From NCBI GenBank assembly GCA_029959085.1, contig JARWIR010000007.1:41529137-41593136 (forward strand): DNA of 64,000 bases. Direction: 5' to 3'. Origin of the DNA: Nemophila menziesii. Its lineage: Eukaryota; Streptophyta; Magnoliopsida; Boraginales; Hydrophyllaceae. This document shows, piece by piece, positions 10,972 through 21,639 of the stretch. How positions within the stretch are numbered: the stretch's first letter is position 1; each line of letters starts with the position of its first letter. The position numbers and the translations under genes are program-made. The notes beneath the pieces are model-generated. The model did no database searches. It was not told the DNA's origin and saw only the letters and a list, made by a program, of their open reading frames with translations.

Positions 10972-11361
10972 TCTCATGTTAAAATTAATGTTCATCTCCT
11001 AGTTTCTAGAATTATCTTAAACTTCTAGAGTTATCTAGCTTTATTAGAGACTAGGTATAGCCCGTGCCTGAAGACACTCTAAAAAATAATATTCCAGTTA
11101 CTTGTTCATTTACTGTTGATACATATGAAATGTTTAAAAATTAGAATGATTTTTGGTATTAAATATGTAAAAACTGAAATTATAAATAGTGTGTTATACA
11201 AAAATTATAAAAAAAGATTTGTTACAAAATTCAAATGAACATAAATATGTGTATAATTTATCAAACTAATAAAGAAGTTGAAATACGAAAAAAATTAAAA
11301 AGAAACAGAATCGAAAATACATATATGATCATTCGTCTTGTGTGCTTACTTATAATAAACA

Positions 11362-13006
11362 TTATATTAAAACTTCAGGATATACAATATTAGTTGTTGT
11401 TTGTTCACCATCGGGAAGAAGTACACTTATGTGATCATAACTCGTACATCTTGATAATGCAACATACAATTGTCCATGACTAAATACCGGTGTTCGCAAA
11501 TTGATCCCAACGAATTTCACAGATTGGCCTTGTGATTTATTGATGGTCATGACATAGGATAAACACACATGAAATTGTATCCTTGTCATCACAAAGGGTA
11601 TTTCTGAGTCAGAAGGCGTCAATGATATTCTTGGAATGAATACCAAATTACCGGATTTATCTCCATTCAAAATGTGGGCTTCAATAACACGTGTTGAACA
11701 TCTGACAATCATTAACCGCGTGCCATTACACAATCCATCCTTCGGGGCAATATTTCTTAACAACATGATAGTAGCACCCACTTTTAATTCCAATTTGAAC
11801 GGAGGTAACCCACTTGGATTCAGTGAGTTTAAATACTCATTTGGATATTGAGATGTTATAGATTTATCTACTTGATCCTCTTCAACCATCTTATCAGCTG
11901 CTAGATACGTCTTTTGTATTCCAGGAAAAATCTTAAGTGCAAGATTTTTTATCTCACTAACATCATCATTTCTCGTGGACAGTATAGTGCGTTCATTGAG
12001 ATATGTGTTAGTTACAGTTTCAAGGTCATGCAAGTTAGGATATGTGGTTGATATCAAATTGTTCAAATTTGTGCACTTGCACATTGTTGTTGGGATCTCC
12101 ATTAATTCTTCTCAGTTAGAGTTAATCTAGAATGATTAACAAACACTTAAATTTATGAGTATAAAAAAATTTATAACAAAATTTAGAGCCATTCAAATTA
12201 CCTTTAGTAGGAAGTCGGCAAAATTTCCCGCTAATTGAGTCGTTGAGACGCATATTAACATCTAATGTAAGCACGTGAATTATTCTCCAAAGTATAGAAC
12301 GTCTTAATGAGGCTCCGACTATTTGTTCGCGTACACCTTTTGGTACAAATGGTAAAATTTATCGGAAATCACCTCTGAGAACAACAGTGATGCCCCCGAA
12401 TGGCTTCTCATTTTTATGTATATCTTGTAACGTTCGATTAACAGCCTCAACACAATTTCGATGTTGCATCGGAACTTCCTCCCAAATTATGAGACTTGTT
12501 TTTCGTATCAACTCAGCCTGGAGGGATTGTTTAGAAATATGACTAATAGAATCGTCCACAATATTCAGTGGTATCGAGAATGTGGAATGTGCAGTTCGAC
12601 CTCCAATCAATAACAAAGATGCGATTCCTGACGAAGCTACATTAATAACAAAATAATCTAAACTCCGACATTTTGTTGATATCGTATTGTATAAAAAGGT
12701 TTTTCCAGTTCCAGCACCTCCATTCATGAAGAAAGTTGCACCTTTACTATTAAACACGGAATCAACAATCTTATCGTATGCGCGCCTTTGTGCACTGTTA
12801 AGTCGATCAACGTTTATATCTGCATCCCTATCTTTCGCTTCCCTTTGAAGTTGTAAATGTTCTCTTATTAATCGATTTTCCACAACCAAGTTCCAATTTA
12901 TGAGTTGTGGATTTTGTTTCAAAATTGGAGCACGGTTTATTGCGCGAGTTGTGTAGATAGTCATTTTAATTATTTTATTTTTTGCGAAACTGTATAATAA
13001 TATCAA
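11362..13006 (-). pseudogene. Helitron Pif1-like DNA helicase, broken
   Basis: The N-terminal part (13006-12359) has Walker [10 protein letters not shown] and Walker [10 protein letters not shown], where the family usually has LIIWDEAPM. It ends at a premature stop right after VVLRGDFR, where a Gln normally follows. The C-terminal part (12102-11362) has the late helicase motifs, including [14 protein letters not shown] and LYVALSRC. The roughly 250 bp between them is shifted out of frame. In intact Helitrons this SF1B helicase unwinds the strand nicked by Rep during rolling-circle transposition. The Rep half is missing. Confidence 0.85.
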
Positions 13007-13027
13007 TTATGTATTAGTTACAATATA

Positions 13028-13142
13028 ATGACATTCGTTTTGTGTGTTTACTTATAATAAACATTATTTCGAAACTTCAGGGTATACAATATTAGGTGTT
13101 GTTTGTTCAACATCAAGAAGAAATACACATATTCGATCATAA
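13028..13142 (-). repeat. Second copy of the helicase 3' end inside the Helitron
   Basis: 13028-13142 is an imperfect copy, in the same orientation, of 11326-11440, the last codons of the helicase and its downstream flank. Shared words include CTTATAATAAACATTAT and ATACAATATTAG. This second tail lies upstream of the helicase start, so the Helitron seems to be an end-to-tail fusion of two helicase copies. Confidence 0.75.
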
Positions 13143-14520
13143 AGTAAATTTATAGGCTTACTTGAGGTTTGCGAACTTTTGCATTCGATTGGACTCGGGA
13201 TGCACTCATTTTTTAGACCTTGTTTTTGTTATTCGATACGCTCGTCATTTGATAGTACAATGATCTGAAAATATGAGGATTTATTAACATTTGGTAAATA
13301 AAACGATAAATCTATATTACATTTTATACAAATGAAACAATTAATCTAGTAATACATATACTGATACATAAAAAAGTAGTTCTCCAATACAATACAATTA
13401 TTATCGAATCAAGAACAATTTATTACAAATGACTCCTTAAAAACGATTATTCATGAAAAAGTAGCAAATCAATACCATAAATTTATTGTCGAATCTAGAC
13501 TAATTTATTAAAATCCACTCCCAAAAACCTATTACATTGATAAATAACGACCATTCGAACATAAGGTACCCTGCTCCATGTTAGCAAGGGTTAAATCTGC
13601 TAGCGTAGTAAACTCAATATCATTAAGTAAAACTTTCAAATCTTCTAGTTTATCCATATTTTTTAGTAAAGGTAGAATATTTGTTATTGGCCAATCTTGA
13701 GGAAGCGTAGGAACTATGACATATAGCAAGGGGCAGATCTAAAGGAACGTTTGTACTACTTCTAAAGGAATAATAACTTTCTTCCTTTCGTTTAATGTAA
13801 TCAAGCACATATTTAGTTGAATTCATTGGTTCGTCAGTGAATTCAGTCCATAAAGGGTTATATTATCGATTTCACCATATTCATCGTATGAATTTGTTAT
13901 AGTCTTAGTTAGAATTTCGAGTGTGTCCGTTGTATTTTTTGTTTTAGCCTGCAAAAAATAACTATGAATAGAAAAAATTATATGTAAATATTTGTATGCT
14001 ATATTTTTTAAAAGTGAGTATTCAAAATGGAAAATATTATCTACAAACTACTCAAATAGTAATACGATTACAAATTAAAATATTCAAATTCATTTTTTAT
14101 TTTATTAACAAAAAATAAATAGGATTTTACGATTTTATAATAAAAATATAGATATACTAAATGCCACAAATAGTAATTATTAATTTTAGTAGTATTTTAA
14201 TTATCGATTATTTTAATATTTTATATCAAAATATAAATATAGAAAATATTTTATTGTTAACTAAATTATTTGTATTTTCTATTTTTTACAACTTTTTTCT
14301 TAAACCCATGTAATTCCATTTGTTTTATCTTTATTAATTTTTTTTATTAAATCCAACATGTATAACGTATTCTTGTACAAATGTAAAATTTTTAAATATA
14401 TTTTTTAAAATGTAAAATTTAAGAATATATTTTTGTTCTATGATGCTACGTTTTGACTGGGGGTTTATGGGTAAAAGTTTTTTTCTTCAAACGATTATAG
14501 GATATGTAAAATGAAAATAA
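13143..14520 (-). other. 5' half of the Helitron, no Rep domain recognised
   Basis: A 65-codon frame (13729-13532) and short neighbours encode nothing I recognise. The rest is AT-rich. No HUH-type Rep motif is visible in any frame. Confidence 0.4.
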
Positions 14521-15000
14521 AGGAGAAGAATGAGGAAATTATGAGATGAATGGGGGAATTATGAGACAAATGGGGGAATTATGAGATGAATGGGAAAGTT
14601 TGAGGATAAATAGGGAGAGTTAGGTTTCATTCTGCTTTATTATATAGACTTTGTATTAAAATAGATTTACTAGCTTCTAGATTAAAGTCCACCGCCTAAG
14701 TGAGACTATAAATATGACCCTTTGGTCATTTGTTGGCATATCAATTACAACTAAGTTACTACACAAAGCCTTGTACGAATACATCTATCAATAAATTTTT
14801 CTTCCTCTTAAAACCAACGTCCACTTTTCATTAGCTATTAAATTAATTTTCTTTTATTTTCTCTTTCCCTCATATAAAATACCAACAAGTGGTATCAGGG
14901 CCTTGTTCGATTATCAACTAGGCGATAACTAGCTTCCGCAAAAATACCTCTACCATATAATATTCTCTTGGACACTTTCCTAAGTAATACCTAAATTCCG

Positions 15001-17900
15001 ATCCCGATTTTTTCAGGAGAAAATTACGACTATTGGGCAATCAAGATGAGGACATACTTCATGTCCCAGAGTTTATGGGATATTGTTGACAAGGGATATA
15101 CCACTTCCAAAGATATGTCAACTATATCTGCAGCGGAGAAAGAAAAATTAACTAAGGAGATGGAGAAAGATAATTTGGCGCTTTACATCATACAGATGGC
15201 CATGGCGGAGTCACTATTCCCAAGAATTAGCGGTGCTACTACGGCGAAGCAAGCTTGGGATACGTTAAAAGAGGAGTTCCAAGGAAACGTAAAGGTACGT
15301 AATATTAAACTTCAAACTCTAAGAAGGGAATTAGAAAATATGAAAATGAAAGAATCCGAGACTATAAAAAATTACTACACTAAATTACGAGAAATAGTTA
15401 ATCAGTTAAGAGCCTATGGAGATGATATAACCGATAAAAGGGTCGTGGAAAAAATATTAATTACTCTTCCTGCTAAATACGATCCGATAGTAACTACAAC
15501 TGAAGAAACTAAAGATATAGCCACTCTGTCAGTAACAGAGTTGGTAGGCTCTCTAGAGGCTTACGAGAAAAGACTAAGTATGCGTGAAAATGAAACCATG
15601 GAAAACGCATTTCAGTCTAAACTTAATATAACGTCTCAAAATTCTAAAAATGAGGGGAGAAAATTTGGAGAAAATTCTAGAAGCGGAGAAAATGGTGAGT
15701 CTAATCAAAGATCGGGAAAATATTCACCATGTCGTATCTGCAAGAAAACTAACCATCTTGAAAAATATTGTTGGTTTTGTGGAAAACCGCAATGCAAGAG
15801 TTGCGAAAACTTTGGCCACCTGGAGAAAGATTGTCGGTCCAAACAAAAGCACCGGGCTAACTTCTCCGAAGAAAATAAAAACAAAGACAACCTATTCTAC
15901 GCATGTCACACCGCTTCAGAGGTAAAAAACGACAACTGGTATATTGATAGCGGCTGTAGTAACCACATGACCGGTGACGAAAAAATCTTCCGAGATATAG
16001 ACAAATCGGTCAAATCACAAGTCAAGCTTGGAAATGGAGATCTAGTGAAGGTCGAAGGCAAAGGTACAATCACGGTCAATACGCAAAAAGGTACGCGACT
16101 AATCCATGATGTACTGTTGGTCCCAAAACTAGATACATATCTATTAAGTGTGGGTCAAATGATGGAAAGAGGATATAGTCTCTTATTCAAAGAAGACTCA
16201 TGCACGATATATGATAACAAAAATAAAAATCAAGAAATAGCTGTAGTAAAAATGCAGCAACAAAGAAATTTTCCAATCCAATGGAAGTATGTTGAAACGG
16301 CCATGAAAGCTCAAGAAGACCAATCATGGCTATGGCACCGAAGGTTCGGGCACTTCAACTTTCATGGGTTAAAGATTCTTCACCAGAAGAATATGATGAA
16401 AAATCTACCAGCCATCCAAGTAAATGACGACGTGTGTGAGAGATGCCTAGAAGGAAAACAACACAGAAAATCATTTCTTTCAGGCAAAGCATGGAGAGCC
16501 AAACACGTGCTAGAGTTGATCCATACAGACGTATGCGAACCAATGAGGACTCCAACATTTGAAAATAACAGGTACTTCATCCTTTTCATTGATGACTATA
16601 CTAGAATGACTTGGGTCTACTTTATGCGAGAAAAGTCAGAAGTATTTGGTATCTTCAAGAAATTCAAAAATCTTGTTGAAAATCAAAGTGGTCGACGCAT
16701 TAAAGTCATTCGAAGTGATCGAGGAAAGGAGTATACTTCAAAAGAGTTCAATAAATTTTGTGACGATGAAGGAGTCAAACACCAACTAACTGTCGGCTAC
16801 GCTCCAGAGTAGAATGGCGTGTCAGAAAGGAAGAATAGAACAGTCATGGAGATGGCAAGGACTATGCTAGCAGAGAAAGGAATGCCAAAAGAATTCTGGG
16901 CAGAAGCAGTATACACTGTAGTCTATCTTCTCAATAGATGTCCAACAAAGGCTGTTCAAAATAAAACACCAATTGAAGCATAGAGTGGAAGAAAGCCGTC
17001 AGCCCAACATCTCAGAGTCTTCGGAAGCATCTGCTATGTGCATATCCCGAAAGAAAAACGTCACAAACTAGAAGAGAAGACAGAAAAAGGAATATTCCTC
17101 GGTTATAGCTCAGAATCTAAAGGCTATAGAATCTACAATATCAAAAACAAGAAACTTATTGTCAGCCGGGATGTCGAGTTCGACGAAAACTCAAAATGGA
17201 ATTGGGATGAAGGAAAGGTGGAACGAAAAAGTATAATGGTACCAATGGTGCGCAACATGGATAATACCGTAGAAGAGGGTCCACGGAATACTCAAGGACC
17301 TACATCACCAAGAACTCCAAGATCATCTTCATCTTCATCCAGTGATGATGAATCATCTCCAGAAACACCTGGCAAGACAAGGTCGCTTAGAGACATATAT
17401 CAAACATGTAATTTTGTGACTTTGGAACCGGAAAGCTTTGAAGCAGCATCAAAACAAAAAGAATGGGTAAACGCAGTGGAGGAAGAGATCAAAATGATCG
17501 AGAAAAATAAAACATGGGAGTTGGTAGATAGGCCAACTAACAAAGAAGTCATCTGAGTCAAGTGGGTCTACAAGACAAAACTCAACCCAGATGGCTCAAT
17601 CCAAAAACATAAGGCGAGACTGGTTGCTAAAGGATACTCACAACTACCAGGTATTGACTACAACGAGACATTTGCTCCAATTGCACGCTTAGACACTATA
17701 AGAGCACTTATTGCATTAGCTGCTCAAAAGAAATGGAAGATATATCAACGAGATGTTAAGTCAGCCTTCTTCAATGGCTATCTAGAAGAAGAGATATATG
17801 TCGATCAACTTCAAGGGTTCGTAGAGAAAGACCAAGAAGATCGAGTTCTAAGATTACAAAAACACTATCACGACCGAAGTTCGAGACCCTACGAGAAATG
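15001..17900 (+). pseudogene. Copia gag-pol polyprotein, broken and truncated
   Basis: One frame runs 15046-16812: a UBN2-type gag domain; two CX2CX4HX4C zinc knuckles (about 15730-15835); protease with WYIDSGCSNHMTG; GAG-pre-integrase with WHRRFGH; and the integrase core with HTD, FIDDYTR and a later catalytic Glu. Stop codons break it at 16810 (TAG where a Gln normally sits in the integrase), 16981 (TAG for Trp) and 17554 (TGA for Gly). Reverse transcriptase begins ([26 protein letters not shown]) but ends near 17850. The YVDD active site and RNase H are deleted. The gag start is unclear because upstream in-frame sequence (ENYDYWAIK) precedes the first ATG. Confidence 0.9.
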
Positions 17901-17933
17901 CTCGGAATTACGAAAATGAGCATTAAAGAGGAG

Positions 17934-18264
17934 TGTTAAAATTAATGCTCATCTCCTAATTTCTAGAATTATCTTAAACTTCTAGAGTTATCTAATTTCT
18001 AGAGTTATCTAGCTTTATTAGAGATTTTGTATTAAAATAGATTTACTAGCTTCTAGATTAAAGTCCACCGCCTAAGTGAGACTATAAATATGACCCTTTG
18101 GTCATTTGTAGGCATATCAATTACAACTAAGTTACTACACAAAGCCTTGTAAGAATACATCTATCAATAAAGTTTTTCTTCCTCTTAAAACCAACGTACA
18201 CTTTTCATTAGCTATTAAATTAATTTTCTTTTATTTTCTCTTTCCCTTATATAAAATACCAACA
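17934..18264 (+). repeat. 3' LTR of the copia element
   Basis: 331 bp, TG...CA. It contains a TATA-like stretch CTATAAATATGACCC and ends TATAAAATACCAACA. It carries an 18-bp internal duplication absent from the 5' LTR. Confidence 0.85.
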
Positions 18265-18336
18265 CCTCATCATATAAATTTGTTGATATACATTTGAAAG
18301 TATACTAGTGTAAGCTTAGTTAAACATATAAATTAT

Positions 18337-18500
18337 CTTAACTTGTAGAACATTTGGTATCTAATTTGTTACTTGAGGAGTCTTGTACAACTGTTCCGGT
18401 ATAACAGAAATAATATAGGTGTCTGAAAAAGATGGTCACTTATACCGGGATATATAGGAGAAAGTATACCTGAGCTTTTGCATTGGATTTTGCGGTCCGG
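18337..18500 (+). repeat. Dispersed direct repeat, copy 2
   Basis: Matches 9876-10006. Shared words include TCTAATTTGTTACTTGAGGA and TTGGATTTT. It lies just outside the copia 3' end. Confidence 0.65.
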
Positions 18501-18957
18501 TACATCGGAGTTTGACTTGGAGCAACGGTAAAACTTGCGACTTGAATTTAGTCGTTGGAGACTTTATTTTGATCGTTGGGCGCTCTTTTTGGACAATTAA
18601 TGAATCTATTTCTTAAAATTGAAATCACCTTCAAGCACCAATATAAATATCATTCAATAGTGTCCTTCAAGAAGATTTTAAGAGAAAATTAACTCAAATT
18701 ATTCATCTTTATACTAAAGAGTATAAAGTTAAATCCAGTCTTAGGAGTTATCATTGTATTAAATTTTATAAACCCACAATTTTTTTGATTTATCCTCGTA
18801 TTTAACTTGTTTTTTTGTGTTGCGATATCACTTGTGATTATGAAATGGTTGTAACAGATATTGTATTCTCATCCCGATTTGAAGAGCCACAAATATTAAT
18901 GAAGAATCTTACGACTCTTAAGGGATATACCTTAGATAGTGGACTATATCCATGAAA
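18501..18957. other. Spacer, nothing recognised
   Basis: AT-rich; no frame with recognisable content and no inverted repeat. Confidence 0.4.
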
Positions 18958-19235
18958 CATTACAAGAAATAGTATCATTAGGGACGAGGTTATTGCGGCA
19001 ACACTAAAATGGCCTCTAATGATATTTTTAAACACCAAAATTGTCTCTAATTATATTTTTAGCGGCAATATTTACCGCTAAAGATAAAGTCAATAGAGGC
19101 AAAAACAAATAATTTGCTACTAAAGGTTTCTTTAGAGACGAACTTATAGAGACGAACAAATAGCCGCTATTAACGGCAAAATTAAGATTTTTAGTGTTAA
19201 AATTTTTGCCGGTAAAGATACATTTTCTTGTAGTG
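18958..19235. mobile_element. Small CACTA-type MITE, 278 bp
   Basis: It begins CATTACAAGAAA and ends TTTTCTTGTAGTG, the inverted CACTACAAGAAA ends of the CACTA (En/Spm) superfamily with one change at the left. A 3-bp target duplication AAA flanks it (18955-18957 and 19236-19238). Internal subterminal words such as GCGGCAATATTTACCGCTAAAG repeat in both orientations. It has no coding capacity. Confidence 0.8.
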
Positions 19236-19238
19236 AAA

Positions 19239-20104
19239 GATGAACTTTTATATATCGTTGAGTATCAATCTATATCAGACCCTCATTATTTTCCACACTT
19301 CCTATACTTGATAAAGTGCCTATATTATATTGTCTTAATTGTAATAGAAGAAAATTACATCATTTACATTAATCACTAGGTGTCTTGGAAAATAAGATTT
19401 TATATTTTATTTTTTGAAAAAAAATTAGCCTCTTAATTTACATAGTCCTATTTAACCCCTTCTAGTATGAAGCATGTACAGCTTATATATAGTGTATAAG
19501 ATAACTCCTCTGAACACATAGATCCACAGTAAATTAGTAAAGAGTTTGAATACGAATTAACCCCACTTACCTTGTATCCTATATTTTAGTGTGATCTTCC
19601 ATAATTCTCTATCACAAATCTCTAAATCAAATCACAAGGAAAAGTTCAACCGTCAAAGTTTATATATTTAAAATGTTTACTTGAACGACACTTCAATTCA
19701 TAAATCTAGTTTTATTTTAAAACATCGATATCGAAAACTAGTTATAACTTTATCTAACGTCTCCTCCTTTAATTTCTAACCCTAACCTCAACTCAAGGAT
19801 AAAAACTAAATTAAAACACTAAGATATTTGCATATATATGCAAAGAAACTTTTCATGGAAGACCCATTTTTAAGACATCAAATACAATTCTATAAGCTAT
19901 AAATCAAGATCCGTTAAAGATGCTAGTGTTGTAGTAGAAAGAATGTAAAATAGAACTTTAATGTCATATAATAAAACTATTCAAACACCACGTAATGAGT
20001 TTTATCTAGTAAAACTGCAAGCCTATGACAATCAAATAATGAATATGTAAGCGAGTTTCGAGATCTACACAATAATAAATATGATATTTTTTAATTATAA
20101 AAAA
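19239..20104. other. Intergenic, nothing recognised
   Basis: AT-rich sequence without a convincing frame, repeat boundary or RNA gene. Confidence 0.4.
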
Positions 20105-20307
20105 TACTCTCTGTCTTACAAATAATTATCACTTTAAAAAACACAATGATTGAAGTCACCATTACTAAAATATCTCTCATAAAGTGTCTTGACCTTTTAA
20201 ATATTTATTAAAAACATAAATTTTAATATTTTTATAATATTAGAAATTAGGAAAAAAATGTCTTGAGATTCTAAACGAATAATAATTTTGGAACACTATT
20301 TTTAGTA
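20105..20307. mobile_element. Stowaway-like MITE (Tc1/mariner type)
   Basis: The left end TACTCTCTGTCTTACAAATA resembles the Stowaway consensus TACTCCCTCCGTYCCA. The right end, reverse-complemented, starts TACTAAAAATAGTGTTCC and continues with AATTATTATTCGTTT, which pairs with the left AATAATTATCACTTT. The ends are bounded by TA. It is about 200 bp with no coding sequence. Confidence 0.5.
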
Positions 20308-20887
20308 AGTGGAATTTAGTTTTGGAACTGAAAAGGTATATACATACCTCAGTCCAGATAATCAAGTGAGGTTATATTCAATTTTGGCCAGCTTGGAAAG
20401 AGTGCTAGCAGGTAGTACCCTTTGTTGAGAGAGTAAGGGCGAATACACCACCAAACTCTAAAACATATATAATAAAAGGGAAAATGACATGTTAGGTACC
20501 TAAACTAAACAAATAAGTACCTATTATTCAATTATAAGAACACAACACTCATCATTTCATTTTTGTCCAACCGTTAGTCCCCGCAGTCTATTTCATGTTA
20601 AGTGCATACGTTGCATATTAAGAAAAAAAAGACAAGGAGATATCCAAGAAACTTGGTAAAGAACAAACAGATACCCATATTCTTGCCACGTCAGCACTTA
20701 ACGACTGAATTGACATCGTGTATCATTAGTTGGGCCAAAATCAAAAGACCGAATACCTCATTGTCCATATTGAAAATATAGATACTCATTCATACATTTA
20801 ATATATTGTTAGGTATGTGTCAATCTCCTTAACTAAAATATCCACTAGGTATTCTAATGCTTGGATTCCAAAGATAAATATAATATA
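20308..20887. other. Intergenic, nothing recognised
   Basis: Contains GTTAGGTACC and GTTAGGTATG in loosely opposed positions (about 20490 and 20810), but not enough to call an element. Confidence 0.35.
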
Positions 20888-20935
20888 CACTACTGCATCG
20901 CGACGAATACTGGATTCGTAGCGATGATAAAAAGT
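20888..20935 (+). mobile_element. Candidate left end of the CACTA element
   Basis: CACTACTGCATCGCGACGAA is followed by the hairpin-like CGAATACTGGATTCG. CACTAC plus GCGACG subterminal words fits a CACTA end upstream of the transposase relic. A 3-bp flank match to the right end at 29130 is lacking (ATA against GAA), so the two ends may not belong together. Confidence 0.35.
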
Positions 20936-21639
20936 CTTGGCTAATGAGTTACACGAATTTAAGACAACAGTTTGTGCAGATTAGAGATTTTATTACACCC
21001 ATTAAAATTTCCCACCCCCAAACACCAAAACCTGGTCCAAAAATCAATTTTCCCCATCACCAATCCAAGCTACCGAAGATCTTCCGATTCATTATCGGAC
21101 ATCACAATCTCTTCCACCACATATGGGGCCCATTTGAAATCAAAATACCTGTTAAATTTTTTGAAAAATAGTATTTTCTTAAATTTAATATTTTGAATCT
21201 ATTTATTTTTAATAGTTGTATGACTTTATTTTGATTCTAGGTATATTTTGTGTATTAATGTGGTTTATATAAATAATCTAATATTTTATACATATTATTA
21301 AATAATTTTAAGGAATAATACATTTACGGAATAATTGCACGGAACATTATATTGATCGTCGTGTTTATACGTTATTTGTTTTATTTAATTTAGCCCCTTC
21401 TCGGCAAGGGTTAGGCTAAATCTACGAATACCGCAAATCGTGAATATATGCTCCGGGTTATGAATTTTTTTAGGTTTTCAAAAACTCATGTGGATAGTAC
21501 GGGTTATATTTTTTGTCAGTGTAAGCATTGTTTAAATAATCAAAAGCAACATATTTCCAAAGTTTAAGGGCATCTTTTAAGGTTCGGAATCTTGCCAACA
21601 TACGAGGTTTGGACAAAATCTGGTAAAATAACACAAGTT

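Larger units (their letters stand above)
11051..14648 (-). mobile_element. Helitron (3.6 kb) inserted in the copia 5' LTR
   Basis: On the - strand the element starts TCTATATAATAAAGCAGAA (from 14648) and ends GGCACGGGCTATACCTAG (to 11051). These are the TC...CTAG ends of plant Helitrons. Removing it rejoins the LTR exactly as seen in the intact 3' LTR (TTAGAGA | TTTGTATT), apart from one C/T change at 14649. There is no target duplication, as expected. It carries a broken Pif1-type helicase, but no rolling-circle Rep domain is readable, so it is non-autonomous. Three GAGA-rich direct repeats (GAATGGGGGAATTATGAGA, about 14530-14600) lie near its 5' end. Confidence 0.85.
10977..14887 (+). repeat. 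5' LTR of the copia element, interrupted
   Basis: The two LTR pieces total 313 bp against 331 bp for the 3' LTR. The 18-bp difference is a tandem duplication of TTCTAGAGTTATCTA in the 3' LTR (about 17980-18012). Apart from that the LTRs differ by only a handful of substitutions, which suggests fairly recent insertion. Confidence 0.85.
10977..18264 (+). mobile_element. Ty1/copia LTR retrotransposon, defective, with a nested Helitron
   Basis: The 5' LTR lies at 10977-11050 plus 14649-14887 and is split by a Helitron. The 3' LTR lies at 17934-18264. Both start TGTTAAAATTAATG and end ACCAACA. A 5-bp target duplication is TCTCA (10972-10976) against CCTCA (18265-18269), one mismatch. The primer-binding site TGGTATCAGGGC is at 14890-14901, complementary to initiator tRNA-Met but for one base. 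The polypurine tract AAAGAGGAG abuts the 3' LTR. Without the Helitron the element is about 3.69 kb, short for copia because most of reverse transcriptase and all of RNase H are deleted. Confidence 0.9.

Noticed and set aside
15001..17900. Copia gag-pol as an active element
   Set aside because: Three in-frame stops and loss of the reverse transcriptase active site and RNase H.
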